Shown here piece by piece: positions 55,921-63,898 of a DNA stretch of 64,000 nt. The translations under genes were made by a program, and so were the position numbers. The stretch is from the NCBI GenBank assembly GCA_045640525.1, contig JAZUFE010000042.1, positions 11,926-75,925 of the forward strand. Reading direction: 5' to 3'. Numbering within the stretch: position 1 is the first letter of the stretch; every line of letters starts with the position of its first letter. This DNA comes from JAILLW01 sp045640525 (GTDB taxonomy: Bacteria; Bacillota; Clostridia; Lachnospirales; Lachnospiraceae). The notes under the pieces were generated by a model. That model saw only the letters and a list, made by a program, of their open reading frames with translations. It had not been told where the DNA came from and did not search any database.

Positions 55921-57301
55921 ACTGTTTTTTAGGCGAAGTTTAAAGCTTCGCCTGTTTCTTATAATTTTTACAGTCGGAGTTATACCGGGAATTCTGCTAT
56001 GCCATGCTCTGGTGCAAAGCTATGAATCTCGTGCGGTTAAAATCAGAACCTCCGATGTCCAAAATCAGTTGACTATTATTTCCAAACATTTGACAGCGGT
56101 AGATTATTTCCATGATACTTCATCCGAAGCCATCAATTCGGAGTTGGAACTTTTGTCCAATCTGTATGATGGTCGTGTTGTCGTAATTAACAATAATCTG
56201 AGAGTTATTAAAGATACATACTCCCTAGCGGAGGGCAAGACGTTTGTTTCGGAAGAGGTTATTTGGTGCTTGAATGGTGAAAATATAGCTAACTTCGATG
56301 CGATTAACGGTTTTGTCGAGATAGCGATTCCTATAGAAAATGCGGGCGTGCTGCTTACATCCGTATCTACCGATCAAATAAGCACAACGGCAGTCGTATT
56401 ACGACAAAGATATGTAATACTGATATTAATCGGTGCAATCATTATTTTTGCCATTGCATATTTCTTTTCGAAGAGATTGGTTAAGCCGTTCGATATCGTT
56501 TCGACGGAATTACAGGAACTCGGAAATTTGGACAGATACGAGCCGATTTCGGTACCTGACTATATAGAGACAGAGCATTTGGCATTGGGATTCAATACTC
56601 TCATTAACAGAATGTCATCCATTGATGCGAGCAGACAGGAATTCGTATCAAACGTTTCGCATGAGCTTAAGACCCCGCTTACTTCCATGAAGATACTTGC
56701 GGATTCACTGATTTCTCAACCGGATGCTCCGGTGGAATTGTATCGTGAATTCATGACGGATATAGCAAGCGAAATAGAGCGTGAGGACAGAATAATCAAT
56801 GATCTTTTGACATTGGTTAAGCTGGATAAGGAAGTTGCCGAACTTAACCGGACACAGGTGTGCATTAACGATTTGACGGAAATTATATTGAAGCGGTTAA
56901 GACCTATAGCCAGAAAGAATGATGTGGAGTTGACACTGATTTCGCAAAGAGAGGTGGTTGCAGGAGTAGACGAGGTTAAATTGTCTTTGGCCATAACCAA
57001 TCTTGTTGAAAATGCAATTAAGTACAATAGACCGCAGGGCACGGTAACAGTTACGGTTGATGCAGATCACCAATTCTTTACGATAGTTGTTGAAGACACG
57101 GGAATCGGAATCCCGGCGGAAGAATTGGACGAAATATATGAAAGATTTTATCGGGTTGATAAATCTCATTCGCGGGCAATAGGCGGAACGGGACTGGGAC
57201 TGTCGATTGCCAAATATTCTATATCTTTACACAAAGGAACTTTGAGTGCCGAGAGCACGGTTGATGTTGGAAGTAAATTCACGATTAGAATACCGTTATA
57301 G
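55913..57301 (+). CDS. Sensor histidine kinase
   Basis: A 462-residue membrane kinase: helix about 12-33, extracytoplasmic sensor about 34-170, second helix about 175-195, HAMP, dimerisation domain with the phosphorylated His in FVSNVSHELKTPLTSMK, and an ATPase domain with NLVENAIKYN, VEDTGIGIP and GGTGLGLSIAKY. The layout resembles VicK/WalK/PhoR-type kinases. ATG 55913 lies inside the regulator gene (8-base overlap). The gene for a GerMN lipoprotein follows after 84 bases. Confidence 0.94.
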   Translation: MHKLFFRRSLKLRLFLIIFTVGVIPGILLCHALVQSYESRAVKIRTSDVQNQLTIISKHLTAVDYFHDTSSEAINSELELLSNLYDGRVVVINNNLRVIKDTYSLAEGKTFVSEEVIWCLNGENIANFDAINGFVEIAIPIENAGVLLTSVSTDQISTTAVVLRQRYVILILIGAIIIFAIAYFFSKRLVKPFDIVSTELQELGNLDRYEPISVPDYIETEHLALGFNTLINRMSSIDASRQEFVSNVSHELKTPLTSMKILADSLISQPDAPVELYREFMTDIASEIEREDRIINDLLTLVKLDKEVAELNRTQVCINDLTEIILKRLRPIARKNDVELTLISQREVVAGVDEVKLSLAITNLVENAIKYNRPQGTVTVTVDADHQFFTIVVEDTGIGIPAEELDEIYERFYRVDKSHSRAIGGTGLGLSIAKYSISLHKGTLSAESTVDVGSKFTIRIPL

Positions 57302-57385
57302 GGCAGGACGGATTTGTGACTAGGATACCGTCATGAGTCAGAATGGATTTATGATTAAGGTAATGATATGGTTTTGGAGCAGATT

Positions 57386-58339
57386 ATGAAGCGAATCATA
57401 AGCTTACTATTAACAATATGTATATGTTTGTATGCGGTAACGGGATGTGCCCGGGAAGAGGAAATTCAGATTCCGGGATTTCAGTTGTTTTTCATTAATT
57501 CCGAACATACCGGGTTGGTTGCGTTTGATTACACGATACAAAGTGTTGAATTGGATGATGCCATAGAGGAAGTAATCGGTCAGCTGGCTCAAACTCCCGA
57601 AAAATTTCAATATGTTGCACCGCTCGACGGTAAATTCTCCGTAGAAAGCATACTGCTTAATGAGGATCAGCTCACATTGGATTTTAGTTTAGAGTATTTT
57701 GGCCTGAATTCAATAGAAGAGGTTTTGGTACGTGCGGCTATAGTTAAGTCGCTTACGGGAATTGACGGAATTAAGTCGGTATTGTTTACCGTTAATCAGG
57801 AGCCCATTACAGACGGTGATGGCAACATAATAGGAGCTATGATGTCGGACCAGTTCGTTCTTAATGTAGGGCGGGAAATAAATGCTTATGATGAGACCAA
57901 AATAACATTGTACTTTGCCAATGAAACGGGTGACGGGGTACGAAAAACAACGAGAGAAGTTGTATACAGTACGAATATTTCCAAGGACAGGCTTGTTATG
58001 GAGGAACTTATCAAAGGAGTCGGAACTGTCGATGAAGCGGATTCCTATGTTTTGAATGATGATGGTGATGCCATTATTTCTGTTATTAATCCGGATACCA
58101 AGGTAATTTCAACGACAGTTACGGATGGAGTGTGCTATGTAAATTTGAGCCGTGAGTTTTTGACGCAGACTAATCAGGTAACTCCGGAAGTGACGATATA
58201 CGCCATAGTTAATTCTCTGGTTGAGCTTAGCGGAATTAATAAGGTTCAAATTGTGATAGAAGGTGATAATTCGTATGTTTATCAAGAAGTTATGCCTCTG
58301 TCCGATATTTACGAAAGAAATCTTGATATTGTGAAATAG
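57386..58339 (+). CDS. Lipoprotein with two GerMN domains
   Basis: A 317-residue lipoprotein. ATG 57386 is used because GGAG lies 8 bases upstream and a perfect lipoprotein signal follows (MKRIISLLLTICICLYAVTGC, cysteine as anchor). Two GerMN domains are visible, the first with FSVESILLNEDQLTLDFS and VKSLTGIDGIKSVLFTVN, the second with VTDGVCYVNLSREFLTQ and VNSLVELSGINKVQIVIEG. GerMN proteins occur in spore germination (GerM) and in the MtrAB-associated LpqB lipoprotein. The position directly behind a regulator/kinase pair resembles mtrA-mtrB-lpqB, so it may tune the kinase; that is inference. Confidence 0.85.
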   Translation: MKRIISLLLTICICLYAVTGCAREEEIQIPGFQLFFINSEHTGLVAFDYTIQSVELDDAIEEVIGQLAQTPEKFQYVAPLDGKFSVESILLNEDQLTLDFSLEYFGLNSIEEVLVRAAIVKSLTGIDGIKSVLFTVNQEPITDGDGNIIGAMMSDQFVLNVGREINAYDETKITLYFANETGDGVRKTTREVVYSTNISKDRLVMEELIKGVGTVDEADSYVLNDDGDAIISVINPDTKVISTTVTDGVCYVNLSREFLTQTNQVTPEVTIYAIVNSLVELSGINKVQIVIEGDNSYVYQEVMPLSDIYERNLDIVK

Positions 58340-58392
58340 TCTTTGACGTGTTATACTCGTAACACTTCTTATAAATCTCCAAAATTATATGA

Positions 58393-60705
58393 ATGAGAAG
58401 ACCGCTGTGTTTGTTGTGCTTTCTCATAAGTACAATAACAGTAATTCTTACTGTTAAGTTTCCACCTGAAAATAAGATAGAGAATTTCTGCCCGAACGGT
58501 AGGCAGATAAGGGTATGGGTCACAGTATCGGATATAGTCGATGAAATCATTTATGCCAAGGTGTGTGATGATTCGGTAAGCTTTGACACATCCGGAATTA
58601 TGATATCTTTGATGCCGGGACAGAATGTGCCCTTGATCGGCGAAAAAATTCTGATTAAGGGCAATGTGTCGTATTTGAAAAAGGCCACCTGTGACGGACA
58701 ATTCGACGAATATATGTATTACAGAAGTATAGGTATGGATTGTCGTATCAAGAATGCTCGAATACTTAATGCGACAGGGGACTATTCTTCTGTTGGGGAA
58801 TTTTGGCGGAAGGTTAAAGAGTCAATTTCTGTGCGCTTGTCGATTGCTCTGCCCAAACCCGAAGCCTCTGTCATGAAAACTATGCTTCTTGGTCAAAAGA
58901 AGGAAATGGATACGGATTTGAAGAACCTGTATCAAAGAAACGGCATTGCACACATTCTTTCCATATCGGGGCTTCACATTTCGATAATCGGTATGGGATT
59001 GCTCAAATTACTGACAGCGTGTGGTCTGCATAGAAAGAAGGCAGCTGTCTGTGCCATGGTGACGGTACTGTCATATGGAGTTATGACAGGAATGTCAGTG
59101 TCATCTCGAAGGGCAGTAGTGATGTTCATACTGCTAATGCTGGGAACCCTTGCAGGAAGGGCTTATGACATGCTGACAGCCTTGTCATTAATAGGTACGA
59201 TAACACTGATTTACAACCCGTTGAGCATATATAACTCGGGTTTTGGGTTCTCGTATGGATGTGTCTTCGGAATAGGGATACTGATGCCTTCTTTAGTCGT
59301 TAAAGGCAGATCAATGCGAGTAAGTTCTGCATTGACTATGCTGGTCATTGGACTTCCGCTCTATTATTGGTACTATTATCAACTTCCGATATATTCTTCT
59401 TTGCTCAATCTGCTGGTAATTCCGCTTATGAGTATATTGGTCCCCCTCGGGATTCTTTTGATAGCGGGAATGTATATTTATGCCCCGTTGGCAGTTCCTT
59501 TCAAAATCGTGATTGTCGGTATGCTGAGGATTATCGAAAAGACTGCGCTTTTCTTCGACGGACTTTCGGGACACTTCTATACGGTCGGACGCCCAAAGGG
59601 AGTACAGGTGATAATCTATGCTGTGGCCATGATTGGTATCTTTATATATAGGAAGAAACTCAAGTTGCATCTTAAGTGGATAATAGTGGCTGTTGCCGTT
59701 TTGATTCTTACAGTGCGAGTCAGCGAACCGTCAACATTGACATTCCTTGATGTGGGGCAGGGCGACTGTATTGTAGCTACACAAAGTAGCGGCAAGTTGT
59801 ATATTCCCGGAATTGATGACAGGAAGACAGTATTGATAGACGGTGGTTCGTCAACAGTCAAAGATGTCGGGAAATACCGTATTATGCCATATTTGAAATA
59901 TCACGGAATAAGCAAGGTTGATCTGGTAGTTATTACTCACCCGGATGAAGATCACATCAGTGGAATCCGAGAATTGATATTCGAAGGGGAGGAAGAAGGA
60001 ATCCGCATCGGGAAAATCTTGATGGGTGATGTCAGTGAAGAGGCAAAAGCTAAGGCGCTGACGGCACTGACGGGAGAATCTAAGCCGGAAATACTGATGA
60101 TGCCAATGGAAGAAGGGAAGAGAGAAAATTCGACGACTATGGCAGCAGGCGAGCATTCAACCGCGGACAATACGGTGGTGATTAATGGTATTGAAGTGGA
60201 ATTTATATCACGCGGTGATGAGTTTCTTCTTAATAAAGAGGGGATTCGATTTGAATGTCTCAATCCTTCCAAAGGATACCAATTCGAAGACTCAAACGAA
60301 GCCTCGGTAGTGCTGCTGGGAACGCTTGGGGAAGTGAGTTTTCTTCTGACCGGTGATATATGCGGCGAGAACGAACGACAGGTTGGACAATTGATAAAGA
60401 ATAAATATGCCCCTATTAATATAGAAGAAACAGATTTTCAAAAGGGTGTTTTTATATTGAAATGTGCCCACCACGGCTCCAAAAACTCCACATCGGCAGA
60501 ATTTTTGGCAGCAACGAAGCCTGATATTGCGATTGTTTCATGCGGTAAGAATAATGCCTACGGGCATCCGCATCAAGAAACGCTTGAACGAATTGCAAAA
60601 TATGTCCCACGATCAAAGTTCTACAGAACAGATGAATGTGGTCAGGTAACAATAATGGTGGGTGAAAATACAACAATGAAACAATTCAAGAAAAGGGGGC
60701 GATGA
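58393..60705 (+). CDS. comEC: DNA internalisation competence protein ComEC/Rec2
   Basis: A 770-residue polytopic membrane protein forming the DNA uptake channel: N-terminal DUF4131-like OB region (about 30-120), the Competence domain with GIAHILSISGLHISIIGMGL and many helices (about 180-430), and a C-terminal metallo-beta-lactamase domain (LDVGQGDC, THPDEDHISG, KCAHHGSKNS, GKNNAYGHPH). All metal ligands expected for an active nuclease are present. The call is strong; no clear ribosome binding site is seen before ATG 58393. Confidence 0.95.
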   Translation: MRRPLCLLCFLISTITVILTVKFPPENKIENFCPNGRQIRVWVTVSDIVDEIIYAKVCDDSVSFDTSGIMISLMPGQNVPLIGEKILIKGNVSYLKKATCDGQFDEYMYYRSIGMDCRIKNARILNATGDYSSVGEFWRKVKESISVRLSIALPKPEASVMKTMLLGQKKEMDTDLKNLYQRNGIAHILSISGLHISIIGMGLLKLLTACGLHRKKAAVCAMVTVLSYGVMTGMSVSSRRAVVMFILLMLGTLAGRAYDMLTALSLIGTITLIYNPLSIYNSGFGFSYGCVFGIGILMPSLVVKGRSMRVSSALTMLVIGLPLYYWYYYQLPIYSSLLNLLVIPLMSILVPLGILLIAGMYIYAPLAVPFKIVIVGMLRIIEKTALFFDGLSGHFYTVGRPKGVQVIIYAVAMIGIFIYRKKLKLHLKWIIVAVAVLILTVRVSEPSTLTFLDVGQGDCIVATQSSGKLYIPGIDDRKTVLIDGGSSTVKDVGKYRIMPYLKYHGISKVDLVVITHPDEDHISGIRELIFEGEEEGIRIGKILMGDVSEEAKAKALTALTGESKPEILMMPMEEGKRENSTTMAAGEHSTADNTVVINGIEVEFISRGDEFLLNKEGIRFECLNPSKGYQFEDSNEASVVLLGTLGEVSFLLTGDICGENERQVGQLIKNKYAPINIEETDFQKGVFILKCAHHGSKNSTSAEFLAATKPDIAIVSCGKNNAYGHPHQETLERIAKYVPRSKFYRTDECGQVTIMVGENTTMKQFKKRGR

Positions 60706-60730
60706 TTGCACCCGGGCCTTTTCTGTTTTG
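60689..60730 (+). terminator. Probable comEC terminator
   Basis: AGAAAAGG (60689-60696) pairs with CCTTTTCT (60717-60724), with GGG/CCC pairing inside; GTTTTG follows. It starts within the last codons of comEC. The T-run is imperfect. Confidence 0.45.
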
Positions 60731-60756
60731 CTTAAAGGTTGGAATGATGAAATAGG

Positions 60757-61122
60757 TTATGTCAGTTTCGAAATGATTTCATTCCCGTTATCTTTAAGCC
60801 ACTTGTTCCATACTTTATAATCGGGACAATATTTATAGACTTCTTCATAAAACGCTTTGGAATGATCCATATGTCGCAGATGACAGAGCTCATGAACAAC
60901 TACGCTGTCTATCACTTCTTTGGGCATAAGCATGAGTGCACAATTGAAATTGAGATTTTTATCAGAAGAACAGCTTCCCCATCGCGTCTTTTGATGGCGT
61001 ATGGTCACTCTGTCATAGTGTACTCCCATGATTTGAGCGAAGTATTCTACTCTTGCCGGAATATATACTTTGGCCTGTTTCGTTAGTTTTTTGATTTCGA
61101 CTTCCGATAATCTTTTCTCCAT
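60757..61122 (-). CDS. YgjP/DUF45-type zinc metallopeptidase (short form)
   Basis: A 121-residue protein of the SprT-like DUF45 (YgjP) family. TRWGSCSSDKNLNFN and the zinc motif VVVHELCHLRHMDHSKAFY are intact. Typical members are around 170-240 residues with an extra N-terminal region, so this one is short and lacks most of the N-terminal half. It could be a genuine short form. ATG 61122 is preferred over the TTG three codons earlier. It converges on comEC; the function of the family is unclear. Confidence 0.8.
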   Translation of the reverse strand: MEKRLSEVEIKKLTKQAKVYIPARVEYFAQIMGVHYDRVTIRHQKTRWGSCSSDKNLNFNCALMLMPKEVIDSVVVHELCHLRHMDHSKAFYEEVYKYCPDYKVWNKWLKDNGNEIISKLT

Positions 61123-61253
61123 ATAATTCAAATTATCACAATTCGAAGCATTCTGCCACTAAGGGAAGTGTGATTGATCAAGATTCCGCATCAAATCTTT
61201 CGGACTAAGGCAGGGGATGAAGTATAATGGCAAATCTTGTGCTCTCAGTCCGG

Positions 61254-61487
61254 TGGACTCAAATCAACAGTATTTTTGAATTCAAGTCCATTTCACCTTG
61301 GATTTTTACGTCGATGGCTGACGGTTGGACTCAAATCAGCCATGGTTTTCTGATTTGAGTCCACTAATTTTCAGAATCTGGACTTAAAATTGAAAATATG
61401 ATTCATATGAGTCCAAACACGTTTATAAAGCGAGTTTTGCCGCATCACTTTGGACTTTTTTCGCAAGATTTGACTCATATGAGTCCA
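61254..61487. repeat. Dispersed GGACTC/GAGTCC inverted repeats
   Basis: Within 234 bases there are at least eight copies of TGGACT(C/T) or its complement: 61254, 61284, 61326, 61357, 61379, 61409, 61451 and 61471-61487. The longest form is TGGACTCAAATCA (61254-61266, 61326-61338), with its complement TGATTTGAGTCCA (61351-61363). The last two make a perfect 13-bp inverted repeat with a 12-base loop. A second palindrome is GACTCATATGAGTC (61472-61485). No coding capacity is convincing. A TATAAT at 61223-61228 could start a short transcript. Confidence 0.7.
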
Positions 61488-61512
61488 TTTACTTTTTCCA
61501 TGTCTTTACATC

Positions 61513-61637
61513 TTGCCTCTTGGCCTCGTGCCATCTTGCCTCTTGGCCTCGTGCCATCTTAGCCTCTTGGCCTCGTGCCCCTTAGCCTCTTGGCCTCGCA
61601 CCTCTTGGCCTCGTGCCTCTTGGTCTCTTGGCCTCGT
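61513..61637. repeat. Tandem CTCTTGGCCTCGTGC repeats
   Basis: Seven copies of CTCTTGG(C/T)CTC follow each other with periods of 23, 24, 23, 15, 15 and 8 bases. The unit CTCTTGGCCTCGTGC is GC-richer than its surroundings. Open frames across it on both strands are just translations of the repeat and are not called as genes. Confidence 0.8.
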
Positions 61638-61639
61638 AG

Positions 61640-61737
61640 CGCCCGAAAGCCGGCTACGCCCGAAAGTCGATTGCACCAAAATTCGATTACGCTTAAAATC
61701 CGATTGCACCGAAAACACGATTGTACTTAAAAAAATA
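61640..61737. repeat. Degenerate 16-17-bp tandem repeats
   Basis: About six adjacent units of the type CGCCCGAAAGTCGATT, GCACCAAAATTCGATT and GCACCGAAAACACGATT (starts 61640, 61657, 61673, 61689, 61706, 61723). They decay towards an A-rich tail just before the S10 operon promoter. No function is assigned. Confidence 0.7.
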
Positions 61738-61770
61738 CATAAAATTTATAAATAACTTGAAAAATAGTTC

Positions 61771-61799
61771 TTGATTTCTTCTAAACAAGGGGATATACT
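61771..61799 (+). promoter_or_regulatory. Promoter of the S10 ribosomal protein operon
   Basis: TTGATT (61771-61776), 17 bases, TATACT (61794-61799). This is the first good sigma-A promoter downstream of the repeat field and would give a leader of about 355 bases before rpsJ. Confidence 0.7.
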
Positions 61800-61804
61800 A
61801 GTCA

Positions 61805-62162
61805 ATGCTGTGGCATGATAGCTGTGAAGCGTGAGGTTGCTGCGGGTTCGAAAGGATTTGCAGGTTTTCCGTGGAGCGAATGTCAAGGTCTCAAGTATTT
61901 GGGACGAAGAACCTGACGACAAGTCACTGTACCAAAACATGTCTGCTATAAGCAGAAACACGGGCGTTAAGCGTACCGCATCATAAGTGCTTCGGCACAA
62001 GAGAATATAGCGCGAAAGCGCATATATTTTTTGATAGCAGGTAGGACACGCACGGAGATGTGTACAGTCACCAAGCTTGTTGTACTTATTAAAAGGAAGC
62101 TTGTTCGAAAATTAAGTCGAATCGAACAAAGCAAAAAGTACGAAAAGGAGGCGACTTTTTTT
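61805..62162 (+). ncRNA. Long structured 5' leader of the S10 operon
   Basis: About 355 bases without a convincing open frame but with several clear stems: GTGC-TTCG-GCAC at 61987-61998, a terminator-like hairpin at 62004-62032, and GTTCGA / TCGAAC shortly before the ribosome binding site. The leader ends with AAGGAGG about 12 bases before the rpsJ ATG. S10 operons are often autogenously regulated through such leaders (by L4 in some bacteria); I cannot match this one to a named family. Confidence 0.5.
62004..62032 (+). terminator. Terminator-like attenuator hairpin in the S10 leader
   Basis: GCGC-GAAA-GCGC (62010-62021), extended by AATATA / TATATT with a one-base bulge, runs into TTTTTT (62027-62032). 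It lies 130 bases before rpsJ, so it would stop transcription before the ribosomal genes unless prevented. This suggests an attenuation switch. Confidence 0.6.
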
Positions 62163-62480
62163 ATGGCAACACAAGTAATGAGAATCACTCTCAAGGCTTA
62201 TGATCATCAGTTAATTGATGCATCTGCCAAAAAAATCATCGAAACAGTCAAGAAAACGGGATCTACAATCAGCGGACCTGTACCTCTTCCTACTAAGAAG
62301 GAAGTAGTTACAATCCTTAGAGCTGTACATAAGTACAAACATTCTCGTGAGCAGTTCGAACAAAGAACTCACAAGAGACTGATCGATATCTTAACACCTA
62401 CACAGAAGACAATCGAAGCTTTGCAGAAGATTGAAATGCCTGCCGGTGTTTATATCGATATTAAGATGAAAGAAAAGTAA
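62163..62480 (+). CDS. rpsJ: 30S ribosomal protein S10
   Basis: A 105-residue ribosomal protein also acting in transcription antitermination as NusE. The sequence is near canonical: MRITLKAYDHQLIDASAKKI, GPVPLPTKKEVVTILRAVHK, REQFEQRTHKRLIDI and the end MPAGVYIDIKM. ATG 62163 is placed by homology; an open frame extends upstream but is not conserved. It is the first gene of the S10-L3-L4-L23 operon. Confidence 0.98.
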   Translation: MATQVMRITLKAYDHQLIDASAKKIIETVKKTGSTISGPVPLPTKKEVVTILRAVHKYKHSREQFEQRTHKRLIDILTPTQKTIEALQKIEMPAGVYIDIKMKEK

Positions 62481-62575
62481 GAAACGAAAGTTTCTTGATG
62501 CGGTAACAAAACCGCAGAAACGTTTCAAAACTAGTATGGCCCGACTTGGGCCCGCTGTAGAAAGGATGGAAACAA
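62481..62575 (+). other. Three-hairpin spacer between rpsJ and rplC
   Basis: The 95-base gap folds readily into GAAAC-GAAA-GTTTC (62481-62494), TGCGGT-N6-ACCGCA (62499-62516) and GGCCC-GACTT-GGGCC (62538-62552). None is followed by a T-run. They may stabilise or process the transcript, or be protein-binding sites. Confidence 0.5.
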
Positions 62576-63253
62576 ATGAAAAAAGCTATTTTGGCAACAA
62601 AAGTCGGAATGACTCAAATCTTCAATGAGGACGGTGTTCTCGTACCTGTAACAGTTCTTCAGGCAGGACCTTGTTTCGTAACACAGATCAAGACTGTTGA
62701 AAACGACGGTTACAGTGCAGTCCAGGTTGGATTCGTTGACAAGAAGGAAAGAATCGTAACCAAGGACAAGAGCGGAAAGAAAGAAATCGCTCACAGAAAC
62801 GGCGTTGGTAAGGCAATGAAGGGACACTTCGAAAAAGCAGGTGTTTCTTGCAAGAGATTCGTAAGAGAATTCAAGTTTGATAACGCTGAGGAATTCGAAT
62901 TAGGTAAAGAAATCAAGGCTGACATTTTTGAAGCCGGAGATAAGATTGATGCAACTGCAATCTCAAAAGGTAAAGGATTCCAGGGTGCTATCAAGAGACT
63001 CGGTCAGCACAGAGGACCTATGAAGCATGGTTCAAAGTTCCATCGTCATCAGGGTTCTAACGGTGCTTGTTCATCTCCCAGCCGCGTTTTCAAGGGTAAA
63101 GGAATGCCCGGTCACATGGGTTGCGTAAAGGTTACGGTTCAGAACCTTGAAGTAGTTCGTGTTGATGCCGAGAAGAACCTCTTATTGGTTAAGGGTGCTG
63201 TTCCCGGATCAAAGAAGGCATTGGTTACCGTTAAAGAGACCGTTAAGGCTTAA
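62576..63253 (+). CDS. rplC: 50S ribosomal protein L3
   Basis: A 225-residue primary rRNA-binding protein near the peptidyl transferase centre. MKKAILATKVGMTQIFNEDG at the start and GSKFHRHQGSNGACSSPSRVFKGKGMPGH in the central loop are diagnostic. AAAGGATGG precedes the ATG. Confidence 0.98.
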   Translation: MKKAILATKVGMTQIFNEDGVLVPVTVLQAGPCFVTQIKTVENDGYSAVQVGFVDKKERIVTKDKSGKKEIAHRNGVGKAMKGHFEKAGVSCKRFVREFKFDNAEEFELGKEIKADIFEAGDKIDATAISKGKGFQGAIKRLGQHRGPMKHGSKFHRHQGSNGACSSPSRVFKGKGMPGHMGCVKVTVQNLEVVRVDAEKNLLLVKGAVPGSKKALVTVKETVKA

Positions 63254-63277
63254 GGATGATGAAAGGAGGAAAGCAAG

Positions 63278-63898
63278 ATGGCAAACGTATCTGTATATAA
63301 TATGGAAGGCAAGGAAGTTGGCACAATCGAGCTTAAGGACAGCGTGTTCGGTGTAGAAATCAATGAGCACCTCGTTCACATGGCAGTTGTACAGCAGCTT
63401 GCAAACAATCGTCAGGGCACACAGAAGGCTAAGACACGTTCTGAAGTTTCAGGCGGTGGAAGAAAGCCTTGGAGACAGAAAGGAACAGGACACGCACGTC
63501 AGGGTTCTACAAGATCTCCTCAGTGGACAGGTGGTGGAGTTGTATTTGCTCCCGTACCCAGAGATTATTCTTTCAAATTGAATAAGAAAGAAAAGAGAGC
63601 AGCTTTAAAGAGCGCTTTGACAAGTAGAGTAGTTGATGGAAAGTTAATTGTTGTAGATGAACTTAAGTTTGACGAAATCAAGACCAAGAAGTTCCAGGCA
63701 GTTATGGATAACCTTAAGGTTAGCAAAGCATTGGTAGTTTTGGATAAGGTTGATGAGAACGTAATCCTTTCAGCAAGAAACATTCCTAATGTTAATACCA
63801 CACAGGTTAATAACATTAACGTATACGATATCCTTAAGGGAGATACACTTGTATTGACCAAGGATGCCGTAAGCAAGATCGAGGAGGTGTATGCATAA
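63278..63898 (+). CDS. rplD: 50S ribosomal protein L4
   Basis: A 206-residue protein of the exit tunnel. Seen: VGTIELKDSVFGVEIN, SGGGRKPWRQKGTGHARQG (the tunnel loop) and VFAPVPRDYSFKLNKKEKRAAL. AAAGGAGG precedes the ATG. In several bacteria L4 represses its own operon. The stop shares one base with the rplW start. Confidence 0.98.
   Translation: MANVSVYNMEGKEVGTIELKDSVFGVEINEHLVHMAVVQQLANNRQGTQKAKTRSEVSGGGRKPWRQKGTGHARQGSTRSPQWTGGGVVFAPVPRDYSFKLNKKEKRAALKSALTSRVVDGKLIVVDELKFDEIKTKKFQAVMDNLKVSKALVVLDKVDENVILSARNIPNVNTTQVNNINVYDILKGDTLVLTKDAVSKIEEVYA

Noticed and set aside
61506..61755. Small repeat proteins on either strand of the tandem arrays
   Set aside because: Both frames merely translate the repeats, with no ribosome binding site or conserved domain.
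62031..62162. N-terminal extension of S10
   Set aside because: The frame is open, but S10 begins at the MATQVMRITL segment in all known bacteria and the Shine-Dalgarno lies just before it.
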